Positions 23,584 through 32,261 are shown, numbered from the stretch's first letter. The stretch: DNA of 64,000 nt from Thiocapsa marina 5811 (GCF_000223985.1 NZ_AFWV01000011.1:186001-250000); one strand, 5' to 3'. Numbers and translations: made by a program. The notes: generated by a model not told the origin, from the letters alone.

Positions 23584-25359
23584 TCAGACCCCTTGTTCCT
23601 GCAGCCACATCTCCAACAGCGCGACCTGCCACAGCTTGGAGCCGCGCAGCGGGGTCAAATGATCGTCCGGCGCCGCCAACAGTGCCTCGACATAGGCCGG
23701 CTGGAACAGACCACGCTCGCGGGCGCGCGGGGAATGCAGCAGATCGCGCACGGTCTCCAAGACCTCGCCGCGCAGATATTTGAGCGCCGGCACCGGGAAA
23801 TAGCCCTTGGGCCGGTCGATGACCGACGTCGGAATCAGCCGTCGACCGATCGCCTTGAGCACGCCTTTGCCCTCGTCACAGAGCTTGTGCCGATCGGGCA
23901 TGCGCGCGGCCAGCTCGACCAGCTCGTGGTCGAGGAAAGGGACGCGCGCCTCCAGGCCCCAGGCCATGGTCATGTTGTCGACGCGCTTGACCGGATCGTC
24001 CACCAGCATGATCTGCTGGTCGATCCGCAGCGCCTTGTCGACCGGCGCATCGGCACCTGCGCGAGCGAAATGCGCGGCGATAAAGGCACGGCTCGTATCC
24101 TCGCCGTGAAACCGCGGATCGACAGCGCGCCGATAGTCCTCCTGCGTGCGATCGCAAAAGGCCTGTGCATAATCGCCGACCGGATCGGTGCTGCCGATCA
24201 TCGGCGGATACCAGTGATAGCCGGCGAAGACCTCGTCGGCACCCTGCCCGCTCTGGACCACCTTCACGTGCTTGGCGACCTCTTGAGAGAGCAGATAGAA
24301 GCCGATGACGTCGTGGCTGACCATGGGCTCGGCCATGGCGCGCACGCAGTTGGGCAGCTCGGGCAGGAGACGCGAAGCCGAATCGACCCGGATCTTGTGA
24401 TGACGCGTCGCGAAGGTGTCGGCGATGATGTCCGAGTACTGAAACTCGTCGCCCACCTCGGAGCCGACGGTCTCGAAGCCCACCGAGAAGGTGTTGATGC
24501 CGCGCTGGCCTTGCTCGGCCAAGAGGGCGACGATGAGGCTCGAATCCAGCCCGCCGGAGAGCAGCACGCCGACGTCGACATCCGCCACCAGACGGCGCGC
24601 CACCGCGGTGCGCAGCGCCGACAGGGTGAGCTCTTGCCAATCCTCAAAGGACAGATCGCGCTCTTCGGGGCGGGCGGCAAAGCTGATATCCCAGTAGCAA
24701 CGGTCACGTTGGCGTCCGTCCCGCTCGATGGTCCGAATGGTCGCAGGCGCGAGCTTGCGCACGCCGCTCAGGATCGTATGCGGCGCCGGAACGACGGCGT
24801 GGAAGTGCATGTAGTGATGCAGTGCCACCGGGTCGATCTGGGTGGAGACACCACCGCCGGCGAGCACGGCCGGCAAGGTCGAGGCAAAGCGCAGCCCGCC
24901 CGGTACCTCGGCGTAATAGAGCGGCTTGATCCCGAGACGGTCGCGCACCAGGGTCAGGCGACCGGAGTCCCGCTCGGCGACGGCGAAGGCGAACATGCCG
25001 TGGAAGCGGTCAACGCAGGCATCGCCCCAGGCGTGGAACGCCTTCAGCACCACCTCCGTATCGCCGTGCGAGAAGAACCGGTAACCCTTGCCTTCCAGCT
25101 CGGCGCGCAGCTCTTTGTAGTTGTAGATACAGCCGTTGAAGGCGATCGAGAGACCCAGCGCGCTGTCGACCATGGGCTGCGCCGCATGATTGCTCAGGTC
25201 GATGATCGAGAGACGGCGATGCGCGAGTGCGACCCGTCCCTGCTGCCAGAGGCCATCGCCGTCCGGACCGCGCGGTATGATGGCCGCACTCATGGCGCTC
25301 AAGGCGCCGAGGTCAATCGGGTTGTCGTCGAAGCGGATCTCACCGCAAAGTCCACACAT
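23584..25359 (-). CDS. asnO: N-acetylglutaminylglutamine amidotransferase (asparagine-synthase family)
   Basis: 591 residues from ATG 25359, so that Cys2 of MCGLCGEIRFDD becomes the N-terminal nucleophile of the class II glutaminase domain. The synthetase domain has the PP-loop VLLSGGLDSSLIVALLAEQG near 270. The protein converts N-acetylglutaminylglutamine to its amide (NAGGN). It is first in a five-gene minus-strand run: amidotransferase, synthetase, M42 peptidase, lrgA, lrgB. An upstream in-frame start at 25395 is rejected since it would bury Cys2. Confidence 0.94.
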   Translation of the reverse strand: MCGLCGEIRFDDNPIDLGALSAMSAAIIPRGPDGDGLWQQGRVALAHRRLSIIDLSNHAAQPMVDSALGLSIAFNGCIYNYKELRAELEGKGYRFFSHGDTEVVLKAFHAWGDACVDRFHGMFAFAVAERDSGRLTLVRDRLGIKPLYYAEVPGGLRFASTLPAVLAGGGVSTQIDPVALHHYMHFHAVVPAPHTILSGVRKLAPATIRTIERDGRQRDRCYWDISFAARPEERDLSFEDWQELTLSALRTAVARRLVADVDVGVLLSGGLDSSLIVALLAEQGQRGINTFSVGFETVGSEVGDEFQYSDIIADTFATRHHKIRVDSASRLLPELPNCVRAMAEPMVSHDVIGFYLLSQEVAKHVKVVQSGQGADEVFAGYHWYPPMIGSTDPVGDYAQAFCDRTQEDYRRAVDPRFHGEDTSRAFIAAHFARAGADAPVDKALRIDQQIMLVDDPVKRVDNMTMAWGLEARVPFLDHELVELAARMPDRHKLCDEGKGVLKAIGRRLIPTSVIDRPKGYFPVPALKYLRGEVLETVRDLLHSPRARERGLFQPAYVEALLAAPDDHLTPLRGSKLWQVALLEMWLQEQGV

Positions 25360-26032
25360 GAGGCTCTCCTGAAGGTCCGCAGTACAGAAGGCCAACGGCT
25401 GATAGACGCGAGAGCACGGGTGGCGTGCGCCGGCGTCGCCTGGCTCGGTCGCTGCACTCGGATGGCATGAAATCGATTCGGGCGGGGCGGGGTTTTCGGT
25501 CCGAGGTGCTTAGGGATCGAACCCGACGCAGGGGTCCGAAACACAGGACCGGCGCCGTGTGAATGCGATAGGTGAGCTGGGTAGCAAGACCTGCGGGATC
25601 GGCATCGTCGTTCGTCCGCGGATCTGGAAATTCACGATGAACACGCATAGATGATACCGAATGCGGGGGCATCTGGCCACCGTTCGACCACCACGGAGCG
25701 TCGGCAGACCGGTCGAACGGCCCCGGGATAGACGACTTGCAGTCGTCCTCTTCAGCCGGACAGACCGCCCGCGAGGTCGCGTTCGACGTGACGAACTTAA
25801 GTCCTGAGCAAACCGCCGGCGGACGTTGTGGTTTCTATCGTCAGCACCGACTACGGGTATGGAGTTTCCCGGAAATCATCTCGGAGCGTCTCGGAGTCTC
25901 CGCACCGCTCCGCCAGTTCCATTTGTCCCGCGCGGCCCCACCCTCTTGTCCAGAATCTGTTCACGTCGATATCCGGCAGCGCGCCCGAAGACGCCTCCCG
26001 GGTCACATCACCAGGACCATTTAGGCAACGCC
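25360..26032. other. 673-bp intergenic region between the NAGGN operon and folE
   Basis: Divergent upstream region for both units. No convincing gene. It contains one copy of the GACGACT repeat family at 25721-25780. Promoters of asnO and folE must lie here but no strong consensus was found. Confidence 0.6.
25721..25780 (+). repeat. GACGACT-TGC-AGTCGTC repeat family, copy 1
   Basis: The core palindrome is 25731-25747 with 7-bp arms and a 3-nt loop. The flanks CCCCGGGATA upstream and CCTCTTCAGCCGG downstream, ending in CCGCGAGGTCGC, recur in the inverted copy at 33023-33085. Confidence 0.85.
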
Positions 26033-26671
26033 ATGGCAGAGAAACCCAAGCTCACTCAGGTTTTCACGCACAGCCATTACGCCACGAGCTTCGAGGCCGA
26101 GTCCGACGAGGAGGTCTATGACGCCCGCAAGGAGGCCCTCGTCAAGAGCATGCTCGGCGAGATCGGCGAAGACCCGAACCGCGAGGGTCTGCGCCGCACG
26201 CCGCTGAGGGTCGCCAAGGCGATGGATTTCCTCACCAGCGGCTATTCGATGTCCGCCGAGGAGATCATCAAGAAGGCGCTCTTCGAGGAAGACGTCAGGG
26301 AGATGGTGGTGGTGCGCGATATCGAGTTCTACTCGATGTGCGAGCACCACATGCTGCCCTTCTTCGGCCATGCCCATGTCGGCTATCTGCCCAACGGCAA
26401 GGTCGTCGGTTTGAGCAAGATCGCCCGCGTGGTCGACGTCTTCGCGCGCCGCCTGCAGGTCCAGGAGCGCCTGACCAGCCAGGTCGCCGATGCGCTCATG
26501 GAGCATCTCGGCGCGCACGGCGTCGCCGTCGTCATGGAGGCCAGTCACACCTGCATGATGATGCGCGGCGTGCAGAAACAACGCAGCTCGACCGTCTCGA
26601 GCGCCATGCGCGGGACCTTCGAGACCGATCCGCGCACCCGATCCGAGTTCATGTCGTTCATCAAGGGCTGA
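26033..26671 (+). CDS. folE: GTP cyclohydrolase I
   Basis: 212 residues. The enzyme converts GTP to 7,8-dihydroneopterin triphosphate, the first step of folate (and queuosine/biopterin) synthesis. Zinc ligands are visible in [11 protein letters not shown] (about 103-113) and SHTCMMMRG (near 171-179); [19 protein letters not shown] is the conserved N-terminal helix. ATG 26033 gives [11 protein letters not shown], the usual length. The frame is open further upstream but that stretch lies in intergenic sequence. This is the zinc-dependent IA type. Confidence 0.96.
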   Translation: MAEKPKLTQVFTHSHYATSFEAESDEEVYDARKEALVKSMLGEIGEDPNREGLRRTPLRVAKAMDFLTSGYSMSAEEIIKKALFEEDVREMVVVRDIEFYSMCEHHMLPFFGHAHVGYLPNGKVVGLSKIARVVDVFARRLQVQERLTSQVADALMEHLGAHGVAVVMEASHTCMMMRGVQKQRSSTVSSAMRGTFETDPRTRSEFMSFIKG

Positions 26672-26676
26672 TTGCG

Positions 26677-26748
26677 GTGGGTCGGACTTGAGTCCGATCC
26701 GGCCGGCGGCTGTCCTCGGCGCCTTTGTCGGGCTGAAGCCCGACCCAC
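26677..26748. repeat. GTGGGTCGG inverted-repeat element, copy 1
   Basis: 72 bp with 9-bp ends GTGGGTCGG and CCGACCCAC. Inside, TCGGACT-TG-AGTCCGA and TCGGGCT-GA-AGCCCGA each form a hairpin. It lies between folE and the convergent DAHP synthase gene. Related copies are at 30970-31083 and, partially, 34928-34978. Confidence 0.85.
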
Positions 26749-26813
26749 AGAGGGTTGCCGGGCAATCGCCGAGCCGGTTGCTGGTCGGATCAAACGGACG
26801 GATCGCGGAGCGA

Positions 26814-27890
26814 TCAGATCATCCGCCGCGACAGCACGGGGTCGGGCAGCGCGGCGTGCGCGTCGCGGATCATGCGCTCGGTGGTCGCCCAGTCGACACA
26901 AGCATCGGTGACCGAGCAGCCATAGCGCAGCTGATCAAGATCCGCAGGGATCGCTTGCTGCCCGGCCTCGATAAAGCTCTCCACCATCAGACCGACGATC
27001 GAGCGATTTCCGCCGCTGATCTGATTCACGCAATCGTGCATCACCAGAGGCTGAAGCTCCGGTTGCTTGAAGCTGTTGGCATGAGAACAGTCGATCACGA
27101 TGCTCGCGGGTAGACCCGCCTTGCTCAACGCCTGCTCCGCCATCGCGACGCTGACGGTGTCGTAGTTGGGGCGATTGCCCCCGCCGCGCAGCACCAGATG
27201 TCCGTAGCGGTTGCCGCGAGTCCTGACGACACTGGTCAAGCCTCGGGCATTGATGCCGAGAAAGCTGTGTGGCTGAGCCGCCGAGAGGATCGCGTTGATC
27301 GCGGTGTCGACCGAGCCATCCGTCCCGTTCTTGAATCCGACCGGGGTCGACAGCCCCGAGGACATCTCTCGATGGGTCTGCGACTCCGAGGTCCGCGCAC
27401 CGATCGCCGTCCAACAGATCAGGTCCCACAGATACTGAGGGGCGATGGAGTCGAGCGCCTCGGTCGCGGTGGGCAAACCAAGCTCCGTGACCTCGAGCAG
27501 GAATTTCCGCGCCTTCTCCATGCCCTCTGCAATGCTGAAGGTATCGTTCAGGTTCGGATCGTTGATGTAACCCTTCCATCCGGTGGTCGTGCGCGGCTTC
27601 TGGAAATAGACCCGCATCACCAACACCATGCGGTCCGAGACCGCATCGGCCAAGACCTTGAGCCGCCGGGCGTAATCCAGACCGGCGACCGGGTCATGGA
27701 TCGAACAAGGCCCGACGACGACAAAGATCCGAGGATCACGCCGATCCAGGATCGCCTGCAGGGCCTCGCGACCGGCAAGCACGGTCGCCGAGCCTTGATC
27801 GGAGATCGGCACGGCACGATGGATCTCCAGCGGCGAAGGCATCGGATCGAAGCCGCTGACGTTGAGGTTTTCCGTTTTCTGCACGCGCAT
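26814..27890 (-). CDS. 3-deoxy-7-phosphoheptulonate (DAHP) synthase, class I (AroFGH type)
   Basis: 358 residues, the length of E. coli AroG/F/H. It condenses phosphoenolpyruvate and erythrose 4-phosphate at the entry to the shikimate pathway. VVGPCSIHDPVAGLDYARRL (about 52), MRVYFQKPRTTTGWKGYINDP (about 92-112), GARTSESQTHREMSSGLSTPVGFKNGTDG (about 165-195) and VIDCSHANSFK (about 265) are diagnostic. Which aromatic amino acid inhibits it cannot be told here, so no isozyme letter is given. No leader-peptide attenuator was recognised upstream. Confidence 0.95.
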   Translation of the reverse strand: MRVQKTENLNVSGFDPMPSPLEIHRAVPISDQGSATVLAGREALQAILDRRDPRIFVVVGPCSIHDPVAGLDYARRLKVLADAVSDRMVLVMRVYFQKPRTTTGWKGYINDPNLNDTFSIAEGMEKARKFLLEVTELGLPTATEALDSIAPQYLWDLICWTAIGARTSESQTHREMSSGLSTPVGFKNGTDGSVDTAINAILSAAQPHSFLGINARGLTSVVRTRGNRYGHLVLRGGGNRPNYDTVSVAMAEQALSKAGLPASIVIDCSHANSFKQPELQPLVMHDCVNQISGGNRSIVGLMVESFIEAGQQAIPADLDQLRYGCSVTDACVDWATTERMIRDAHAALPDPVLSRRMI

Positions 27891-28199
27891 TCACCTTAGA
27901 ATTCAAACGAAGGGCCGGGGTCTCGTCGACCCAACGGCCGGGCACGAGGATTCTCCGCGGTAGCGCGGATCCCTGTCCATGAGAAAACCGGCCTTTGCCC
28001 CTCAAGCGACGGGTCATTGCGCAATCCACCTCTCCGGCTGATCCTGATCGCCGCCGGAAAATGGCTATAAAGACTCTTTCAGGGCCTCGCTCATTCAACC
28101 GCGCCCGGTACGGTATACGTCATGCGTTGGACGGGTTTGGCCGCGCCAGCTCCAGCAGGATGACCACCCAATCGTTCTCGCGCTGTAATCCTGTGTCGA
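27891..28199. other. 309-bp intergenic region
   Basis: Lies upstream of the DAHP synthase gene and downstream of the PD-(D/E)XK-like gene. A short minus-strand open frame overlapping the end of the next gene was judged unsupported. No RNA or repeat recognised. Confidence 0.5.
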
Positions 28200-28766
28200 T
28201 CAATACGCGATCGGCTGAAAATCCGCCGGGACATCGAGCTCGAAAACCTGATCATGGATGCGGGCCACATAGAAGCCTTCGCGCAGCGCCCGCTCGCGCA
28301 GCTCGGCCGAAAGATCGACGGCGGCGAGGATGCCGTAGAGCCGTTTGTCGCCATGCTCGGGGAAAAATTGCCGAAAACGCGTCAGCAACGCCTTCATTTG
28401 GGCGATCGACTCCTCGCGCGCGTGGCTCTTCACCTCCACCACGTAAGCCGCATTGATCGGACCGTTGGCATAGGAAAGCACATCGATTTCAAAGTGCCGG
28501 CCGTCTTTGGTGACGCGCACGCTGGGGCTGACCACCTCCATGCCGAAGCGCGTGCGCAGGATGTTTTCCATCGAGGGCAAGGCCAGACCTTCAGTGAAGC
28601 TGCCGAATTTCTCGCCCAGGCCGCCAATCTGCTTGCCGAGTTCTCTGATCTGACGATCGGTGTCCTTCATGCGGCGATCGGTTTCCTGCATACTCCGGTC
28701 AGTCTCTTGCTGTGATTTCGTCAGCTCCCGCAACAAGCTCCAAACCTCTTCTGCCGGTGTGGTCAT
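28200..28766 (-). CDS. Coiled-coil plus PD-(D/E)XK-like nuclease-fold protein (DUF3782-like)
   Basis: 188 residues from ATG 28766 (MTTPAEEVWSLLRELTKSQQ). Residues 10-55 form a heptad-rich coiled coil with repeated DRxMKDTDRQI units. Residues 80-170 contain FEIDVLSY...AYVVEVKSHA, the Asp and Glu-x-Lys of a PD-(D/E)XK nuclease core. Such DUF3782/DUF1640-like proteins are common in cyanobacteria and purple sulfur bacteria and are of unknown function. The 53 codons upstream in frame are Arg-rich non-conserved sequence and were left out. Confidence 0.75.
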   Translation of the reverse strand: MTTPAEEVWSLLRELTKSQQETDRSMQETDRRMKDTDRQIRELGKQIGGLGEKFGSFTEGLALPSMENILRTRFGMEVVSPSVRVTKDGRHFEIDVLSYANGPINAAYVVEVKSHAREESIAQMKALLTRFRQFFPEHGDKRLYGILAAVDLSAELRERALREGFYVARIHDQVFELDVPADFQPIAY

Positions 28767-28884
28767 GACCAGTGCCCTCGCGTCGATGCGGCGATGAAAA
28801 CTCGGAACTGCGCTCCACGGACCTCGCAGCTTGCTGCCGGCGCGGGCGGCGCGACCCCCAAACCGCAACCCGCTGCGATCGTGA

Positions 28885-29676
28885 TCAAGACGAGTGCTCG
28901 AACTCGCTTTCCGACTCCCGTCCATTGATATAGCCCAGCAGGATCAAACAAAGATCCCGATGCTCGCCGAACCCACGACGCAAATTAGCCAGGAATAATG
29001 TGTTGTCGTCCTTGGCCATCAACAGCAGCAGTAAGTCCAGCATCGCGGGATCCTCTTCGGCGTCGATCCAAGCCCAAGCGCGCTCGGTCAGGGTGATGCC
29101 GGCACCATTGATCATCTCGATGAGCCTACGATGACGTTTTTGCACATCGGACTGCATCGCGTCATCCAACTGAGCACGCCATGACGCCCAGGTTGACGAA
29201 ATCGCCGTCCCGAGTTGACTCAACATCGCCTCCTGCACGATCGAGAGCACATCTCCGGGCCGATATCGCACGAAGGACTCTCCGTCGCCGGTTTCCACGT
29301 CCCGCTCTGAAGCCCGGGTGGTCCGTTCGGCCCATTGCCCGAGTCCTCGCAGATCCTGCGTCAGTGCAGCAGTCTCACGTTCGATGATCTGCGCACAGGT
29401 TTCGGCATCATCGGGAAAGTGCTGCCGCAAACAGGCGATCACGGCATCCGCGCCCAAGGGGTATCGACAGTTGCGCGCACTCAGGCCGGCCATGTCCAGG
29501 AAGGCGTTCCCGAACTGCGAATAGACGCTGGACGGAACGGAGTCAGGCCGGTCCAGTCGATCGAGTCCGTCGATCGGTTCCGGCTCCCGAGTGAGACCCG
29601 TCGACACCAATGCGGATGCGAGTTGAGCAGGCGTCCACCGCGGCCCGGCATCATGGAGACTGCCCGCCTGGATCAA
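28885..29676 (-). CDS. Hypothetical protein, possibly 5'-truncated
   Basis: About 263 residues from a TTG at 29676 that follows GAGGG; no ATG precedes it. The frame continues upstream as TWIDSTQDLEGL to a stop close to the 29718-29759 hairpin, so the N-terminus may have been removed there. The product is soluble, acidic and Leu/Ala-rich (for example AMLDLLLLLMAKDDNTLFLANLRRGFGEHRDLCLILLGYIN). I recognise no family. It lies 118 bp upstream of the DUF3782-like gene on the same strand. Confidence 0.55.
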   Translation of the reverse strand: MIQAGSLHDAGPRWTPAQLASALVSTGLTREPEPIDGLDRLDRPDSVPSSVYSQFGNAFLDMAGLSARNCRYPLGADAVIACLRQHFPDDAETCAQIIERETAALTQDLRGLGQWAERTTRASERDVETGDGESFVRYRPGDVLSIVQEAMLSQLGTAISSTWASWRAQLDDAMQSDVQKRHRRLIEMINGAGITLTERAWAWIDAEEDPAMLDLLLLLMAKDDNTLFLANLRRGFGEHRDLCLILLGYINGRESESEFEHSS

Positions 29677-29717
29677 TCCCTCGAGATCCTGCGTGCTGTC
29701 GATCCAGGTTCTGAGGG

Positions 29718-29759
29718 GTCGGGTAGCAGGGTGACCTTACGGTCACCCTGCTACCCGAC
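29718..29759. repeat. Perfect 19-bp-stem hairpin
   Basis: Arms 29718-29736 and 29741-29759 pair exactly around TTAC. It lies between the divergent hypothetical gene and the RelBE module, with no T-tract. It is the third long perfect hairpin in the window. Confidence 0.9.
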
Positions 29760-29806
29760 GAACCAGACCCCTTATCCCCGGCCGAACGTCGTCGGGACAT
29801 CAGCAT

Positions 29807-29822
29807 GCTATGCTTGTATAGC
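29807..29822. promoter_or_regulatory. Putative operator of the RelBE module
   Basis: Half-sites GCTAT and ATAGC separated by 6 bp, 22 bp before the antitoxin start. RelB-type antitoxins normally autorepress from such sites. Inferred from position and symmetry only. Confidence 0.45.
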
Positions 29823-29844
29823 GCTTTAACTTAGGAGACTGATC

Positions 29845-30069
29845 ATGCTGGCCATCCGACTCCCCGCCGACGTGGAGCAGCGGCTCGAAGCCTTGGCACG
29901 GGCCACGGGGCGCACCAAGACCTTCTATGCTCGTGAAGCCATCCTAGAGCATCTGGACGACCTTGAGGACCTGTACTTGGCCGAGCAGCGGTTGATCGAC
30001 ATTCGCGCGGGCAAGACCCAAACCGTGCCGTTGGATGAATTGATGAAGCGTTATGGCCTGGACGATTGA
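29845..30069 (+). CDS. RelB/StbD-type antitoxin
   Basis: 74 residues. [37 protein letters not shown] is a ribbon-helix-helix DNA-binding domain, followed by a toxin-binding tail [26 protein letters not shown] lies 9 bp upstream of ATG 29845. It overlaps the RelE-like toxin gene by 17 bp, the usual antitoxin-first order. Confidence 0.92.
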   Translation: MLAIRLPADVEQRLEALARATGRTKTFYAREAILEHLDDLEDLYLAEQRLIDIRAGKTQTVPLDELMKRYGLDD

Positions 30070-30325
30070 GTTCGACCCGGCCGCCGAACGCGAGCTTGGC
30101 AAGCTTGATCCGCCCATCGCCCGCCGCATTCTGGCGTTTCTGCATGGGCGTGTCGCGCCGCTCGATGACCCGCGCCATCTCGGAGAAGCCCTCAAGGGGT
30201 CGAGATTGGGGGATTTGTGGAAGTACCGGGTCGGTGATTATCGCCTTATCGTGAGTATCGAGGATGACACGGTGCGCCTCCTCGTGGTCCGCCTCGGTCA
30301 CCGCCGAGACCTGTATCGACGGTAA
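30053..30325 (+). CDS. RelE/ParE-family toxin
   Basis: 90 residues: [30 protein letters not shown] then [36 protein letters not shown]. The basic C-terminus with RVGDYR and HRRDLYR is typical of ribosome-dependent mRNA interferases of the RelE group. It pairs with the antitoxin at 29845, with start codon inside the antitoxin gene. Confidence 0.93.
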   Translation: MAWTIEFDPAAERELGKLDPPIARRILAFLHGRVAPLDDPRHLGEALKGSRLGDLWKYRVGDYRLIVSIEDDTVRLLVVRLGHRRDLYRR

Positions 30326-30392
30326 GTCACGCCACGCGCCTGGTAAATAAATCTTTCCCCTTTTGGCGCAAACCCCTGTGATGAGGCAAGCC

Positions 30393-30629
30393 ATGAACAC
30401 GGCATTTGATCGAATCACCATCAACCCCGGCTCGATGAACGGACAGCCCTGTAGCCGCGGTATGAGACTGACCCTTCGCCGCGTGGTTAAAGCCGTGGCC
30501 GCTTATCCGGACCGCGACGAGCTGAAACAGGACTATCCTGAAATCGACGACGAGGACATTCGACAAGCGTTGGAATTTGCGGCCATCAGCCTTGACGATC
30601 AAATCCTCACCTACCGCTGCAGCCCGTGA
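30393..30629 (+). CDS. DUF433 antitoxin-like protein, copy 1 (altered C-terminus)
   Basis: 78 residues. FDRITINPGSMNGQPCSRGMRLTLRRVVKAVAAYPDRDELKQDYPEIDDEDIRQALEFAA is a DUF433 domain (VapB-like HTH antitoxin usually paired with a DUF5615 PIN-like toxin). The start 30393 has GAGG 8 bp upstream. Compared with copy 2 (37015-37248), about 45 bp are missing at the 3' end, replacing the tail LTLNVA by LTYRCSP and removing the toxin start. No toxin gene remains. Confidence 0.8.
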   Translation: MNTAFDRITINPGSMNGQPCSRGMRLTLRRVVKAVAAYPDRDELKQDYPEIDDEDIRQALEFAAISLDDQILTYRCSP

Positions 30630-30653
30630 AGTCCAATCTCTGAGCCTGCAAAT

Positions 30654-30944
30654 ATGCGCACCCTGACCGCCTTCTCCGAGAAAGACCGCGCCTATCACGC
30701 CTACCAAGCGCGTCAAGAGTTCCTGCGCCAGCAGCGCTCCATCCAACAGGAGCTGGAGAAAGAGCGCGCGGCCAAAGAAGCCGAGCGACAAACCAAGGAG
30801 GAAGCACTTCAAGCCAAGGAGGCGGAGCGACGAGCCAAGGAGGCGGAACGACTAGACAAAGAGGCAGAACGCGAAGCCAAAGAAGCCGCGCTCGCCGAAG
30901 TCGCGCGATTGCAGGCACTCCTGAACCAATCGCGCGACGCCTGA
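30654..30944 (+). pseudogene. C-terminal remnant of an Rpn-family nuclease (coiled-coil tail)
   Basis: 96 residues, TLTAFSEKDRAYHAYQARQEFLRQQRSIQQ then a charged coiled coil of repeated KEAER units. The same sequence occurs at 37320-37661 downstream of an Rpn N-terminal part, which identifies it as the tail of a recombination-promoting nuclease/putative transposase (Rpn family). The catalytic PD-(D/E)XK part is missing here. It may still be translated from 30654 but is not a complete protein. Confidence 0.75.
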
Positions 30945-30969
30945 CTGCCTGCGATCACGAGATCTGAAA

Positions 30970-31083
30970 TGGGTCGGGCTTCAACCCGACAACTCCGCCT
31001 CAGGTCATCCGGCGCTCGGCGTCGAGCGCAACACCCGCGCTGCAAGATGACGCCGAGAGCAGGTCGGACTGAATTCCGACCCA
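30970..31083. repeat. GTGGGTCGG inverted-repeat element, copy 2
   Basis: The end TGGGTCGG (30970-30977) pairs with CCGACCCA (31076-31083); inside are GTCGGGCTTCAACCCGAC and GTCGGACTGAATTCCGAC hairpins. The right half, with GATGACGCCGAGAG, recurs at 34936-34978. Confidence 0.8.
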
Positions 31084-31523
31084 CGGGGGCCGACCTTACG
31101 TTGAACGTTCTTCGAACCGGACCCCTTTTCCCCCAGGGACGCCTGGATTTTTAGGGATCCGCGCCCCCGCCCCGCACCCACCTCCGTGGTCCACTTGGAC
31201 CTTGGTGGGGCACCGACGATTTTCCGGGGCTCAGCGAGCCAGGGGCCGGGTGTCTACTCCCAACGGAGCAGCCCCACCGCTCTGATCCAGAAGGGTAACT
31301 GGCGCGGATCGGAGTGAATCCGCGACCTTTCAACGAGAACCGCGGGCGCGTTGGCGGTAGCAATGTCGCACTTCCCGACCGACACAAGCGTGCTTGGGTG
31401 CGAGAAAAAAGGTCGTGCCATTGATCGGGGTCAGCTAAATGGTGACCCCGATGTCCCGATTCCGGGCGTACATGGCGGGAATTGCTGCTTCTTTATCGAG
31501 CTGATGGCGACCGGCACCAGTTA
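31084..31523. other. Intergenic stretch, no gene recognised
   Basis: About 440 bp between the Rpn tail and the RHH-PIN module. Short open frames on both strands look non-coding. Contains GGGGCCGACCTTA...GTTCTTCGAACC, which recurs downstream of the third repeat copy near 34980-35011. Confidence 0.5.
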
Positions 31524-31550
31524 GGTGTATAAACACCGGAGTGTAAACAC
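31524..31550. promoter_or_regulatory. Twin palindromic operator of the RHH-PIN module
   Basis: GGTGTATAAACACC (31524-31537; arms GGTGT/ACACC) and GTGTAAACAC (31541-31550; arms GTGT/ACAC), centres 15 bp apart and 18 bp before the antitoxin start. This fits cooperative binding of a ribbon-helix-helix repressor. Confidence 0.6.
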
Positions 31551-31567
31551 GCCGAACTGGAGGCATC

Positions 31568-31807
31568 GTGAACACCGTTCGCTGGAACATCGCCGTGTCG
31601 CCGGACGTGGATCGGTCCGTGCGCATGTTCATCGCCGCGCAAGGTGGCGGTCGCAAGGGCGATCTGTCGCGCTTTATTGAAGAGGCCGTGCGCGCCTACC
31701 TGCTCGAGCAGGCCGTCGATCAAGCCAAGACCGCCGCCGCGGGCATGAGCGAGACAGAGGTGACCGCACTCATCGAGGAGGCCGTGGAATGGGCGCGTGA
31801 GCACTGA
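31568..31807 (+). CDS. Ribbon-helix-helix antitoxin of a PIN toxin pair
   Basis: 79 residues, GTG start with GGAGG 4 bp upstream. VRWNIAVSPDVDRSVRMFIAAQ...GDLSRFIEEAVRAYLLEQA is an RHH fold. The tail MSETEVTALIEEAVEWAREH probably wraps the toxin. The stop overlaps the start of the PIN gene (TGATG). Two palindromes directly upstream suggest autoregulation. Confidence 0.85.
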   Translation: MNTVRWNIAVSPDVDRSVRMFIAAQGGGRKGDLSRFIEEAVRAYLLEQAVDQAKTAAAGMSETEVTALIEEAVEWAREH

Positions 31808-32226
31808 TGCGCGTCATCTTGGACACCAACGTGCTGCTCGCCGCGCTGATCTCGGCGCACGGCCCGCCTGAAACGATCTATCGTGCCTGGCGGGCGGCGC
31901 GCTTCGAGCTGGTGACATCGACGGTGCAGCTCGATGAACTGCGGCGCGTGAGCCGTTATCCGAAGCTCAAAACTATTCTGCCCGCACACCGCATCGGCAC
32001 GATGATCAACAACCTGCAGCGCGCCATCAACCTCGAGCAGCTGCCGATACTGCCGGAGGGCGTCGAGGCAAGCGATCCAAATGACGCATTCCTGCTCGCG
32101 ATGGCCCTGGCCGGCGAGGCGGACTACCTGGTGACAGGTGATCGGCGCGCCGGGCTGCTGCACCGGCGTAGCATTGGCCGCGCGCGGATCGTTACCCCCG
32201 CCACCTTCTGCGCCGAGGCGCTCTGA
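31807..32226 (+). CDS. PIN-domain toxin
   Basis: 139 residues: MRVILDTNVLLAALIS with the first acidic residue, Glu/Asp in STVQLDELRRV, and DPNDAFLLAMALAGEADYLVTGDRRAGL supplying the remaining acidic cluster. This is the putative-toxin PIN family, Mg-dependent ribonucleases. It is translationally coupled to the antitoxin. It is intact. Confidence 0.93.
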   Translation: MRVILDTNVLLAALISAHGPPETIYRAWRAARFELVTSTVQLDELRRVSRYPKLKTILPAHRIGTMINNLQRAINLEQLPILPEGVEASDPNDAFLLAMALAGEADYLVTGDRRAGLLHRRSIGRARIVTPATFCAEAL

Positions 32227-32261
32227 TGAGGCGGGATGTTTCGGGAGGTCCTGACCTTTAG

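Noticed and set aside
25490-25600. tRNA-like segment near GGATCGAACCCGACGCAG
   Set aside because: Could not be folded into a cloverleaf with acceptor and anticodon stems.
27990-28210. Minus-strand frame GFSADRVLIDTGLQRENDWV continuing VILLELARPNPSNA beside the DUF3782-like gene
   Set aside because: Looks protein-like but overlaps the end of that gene, has no clear start and no recognisable family.
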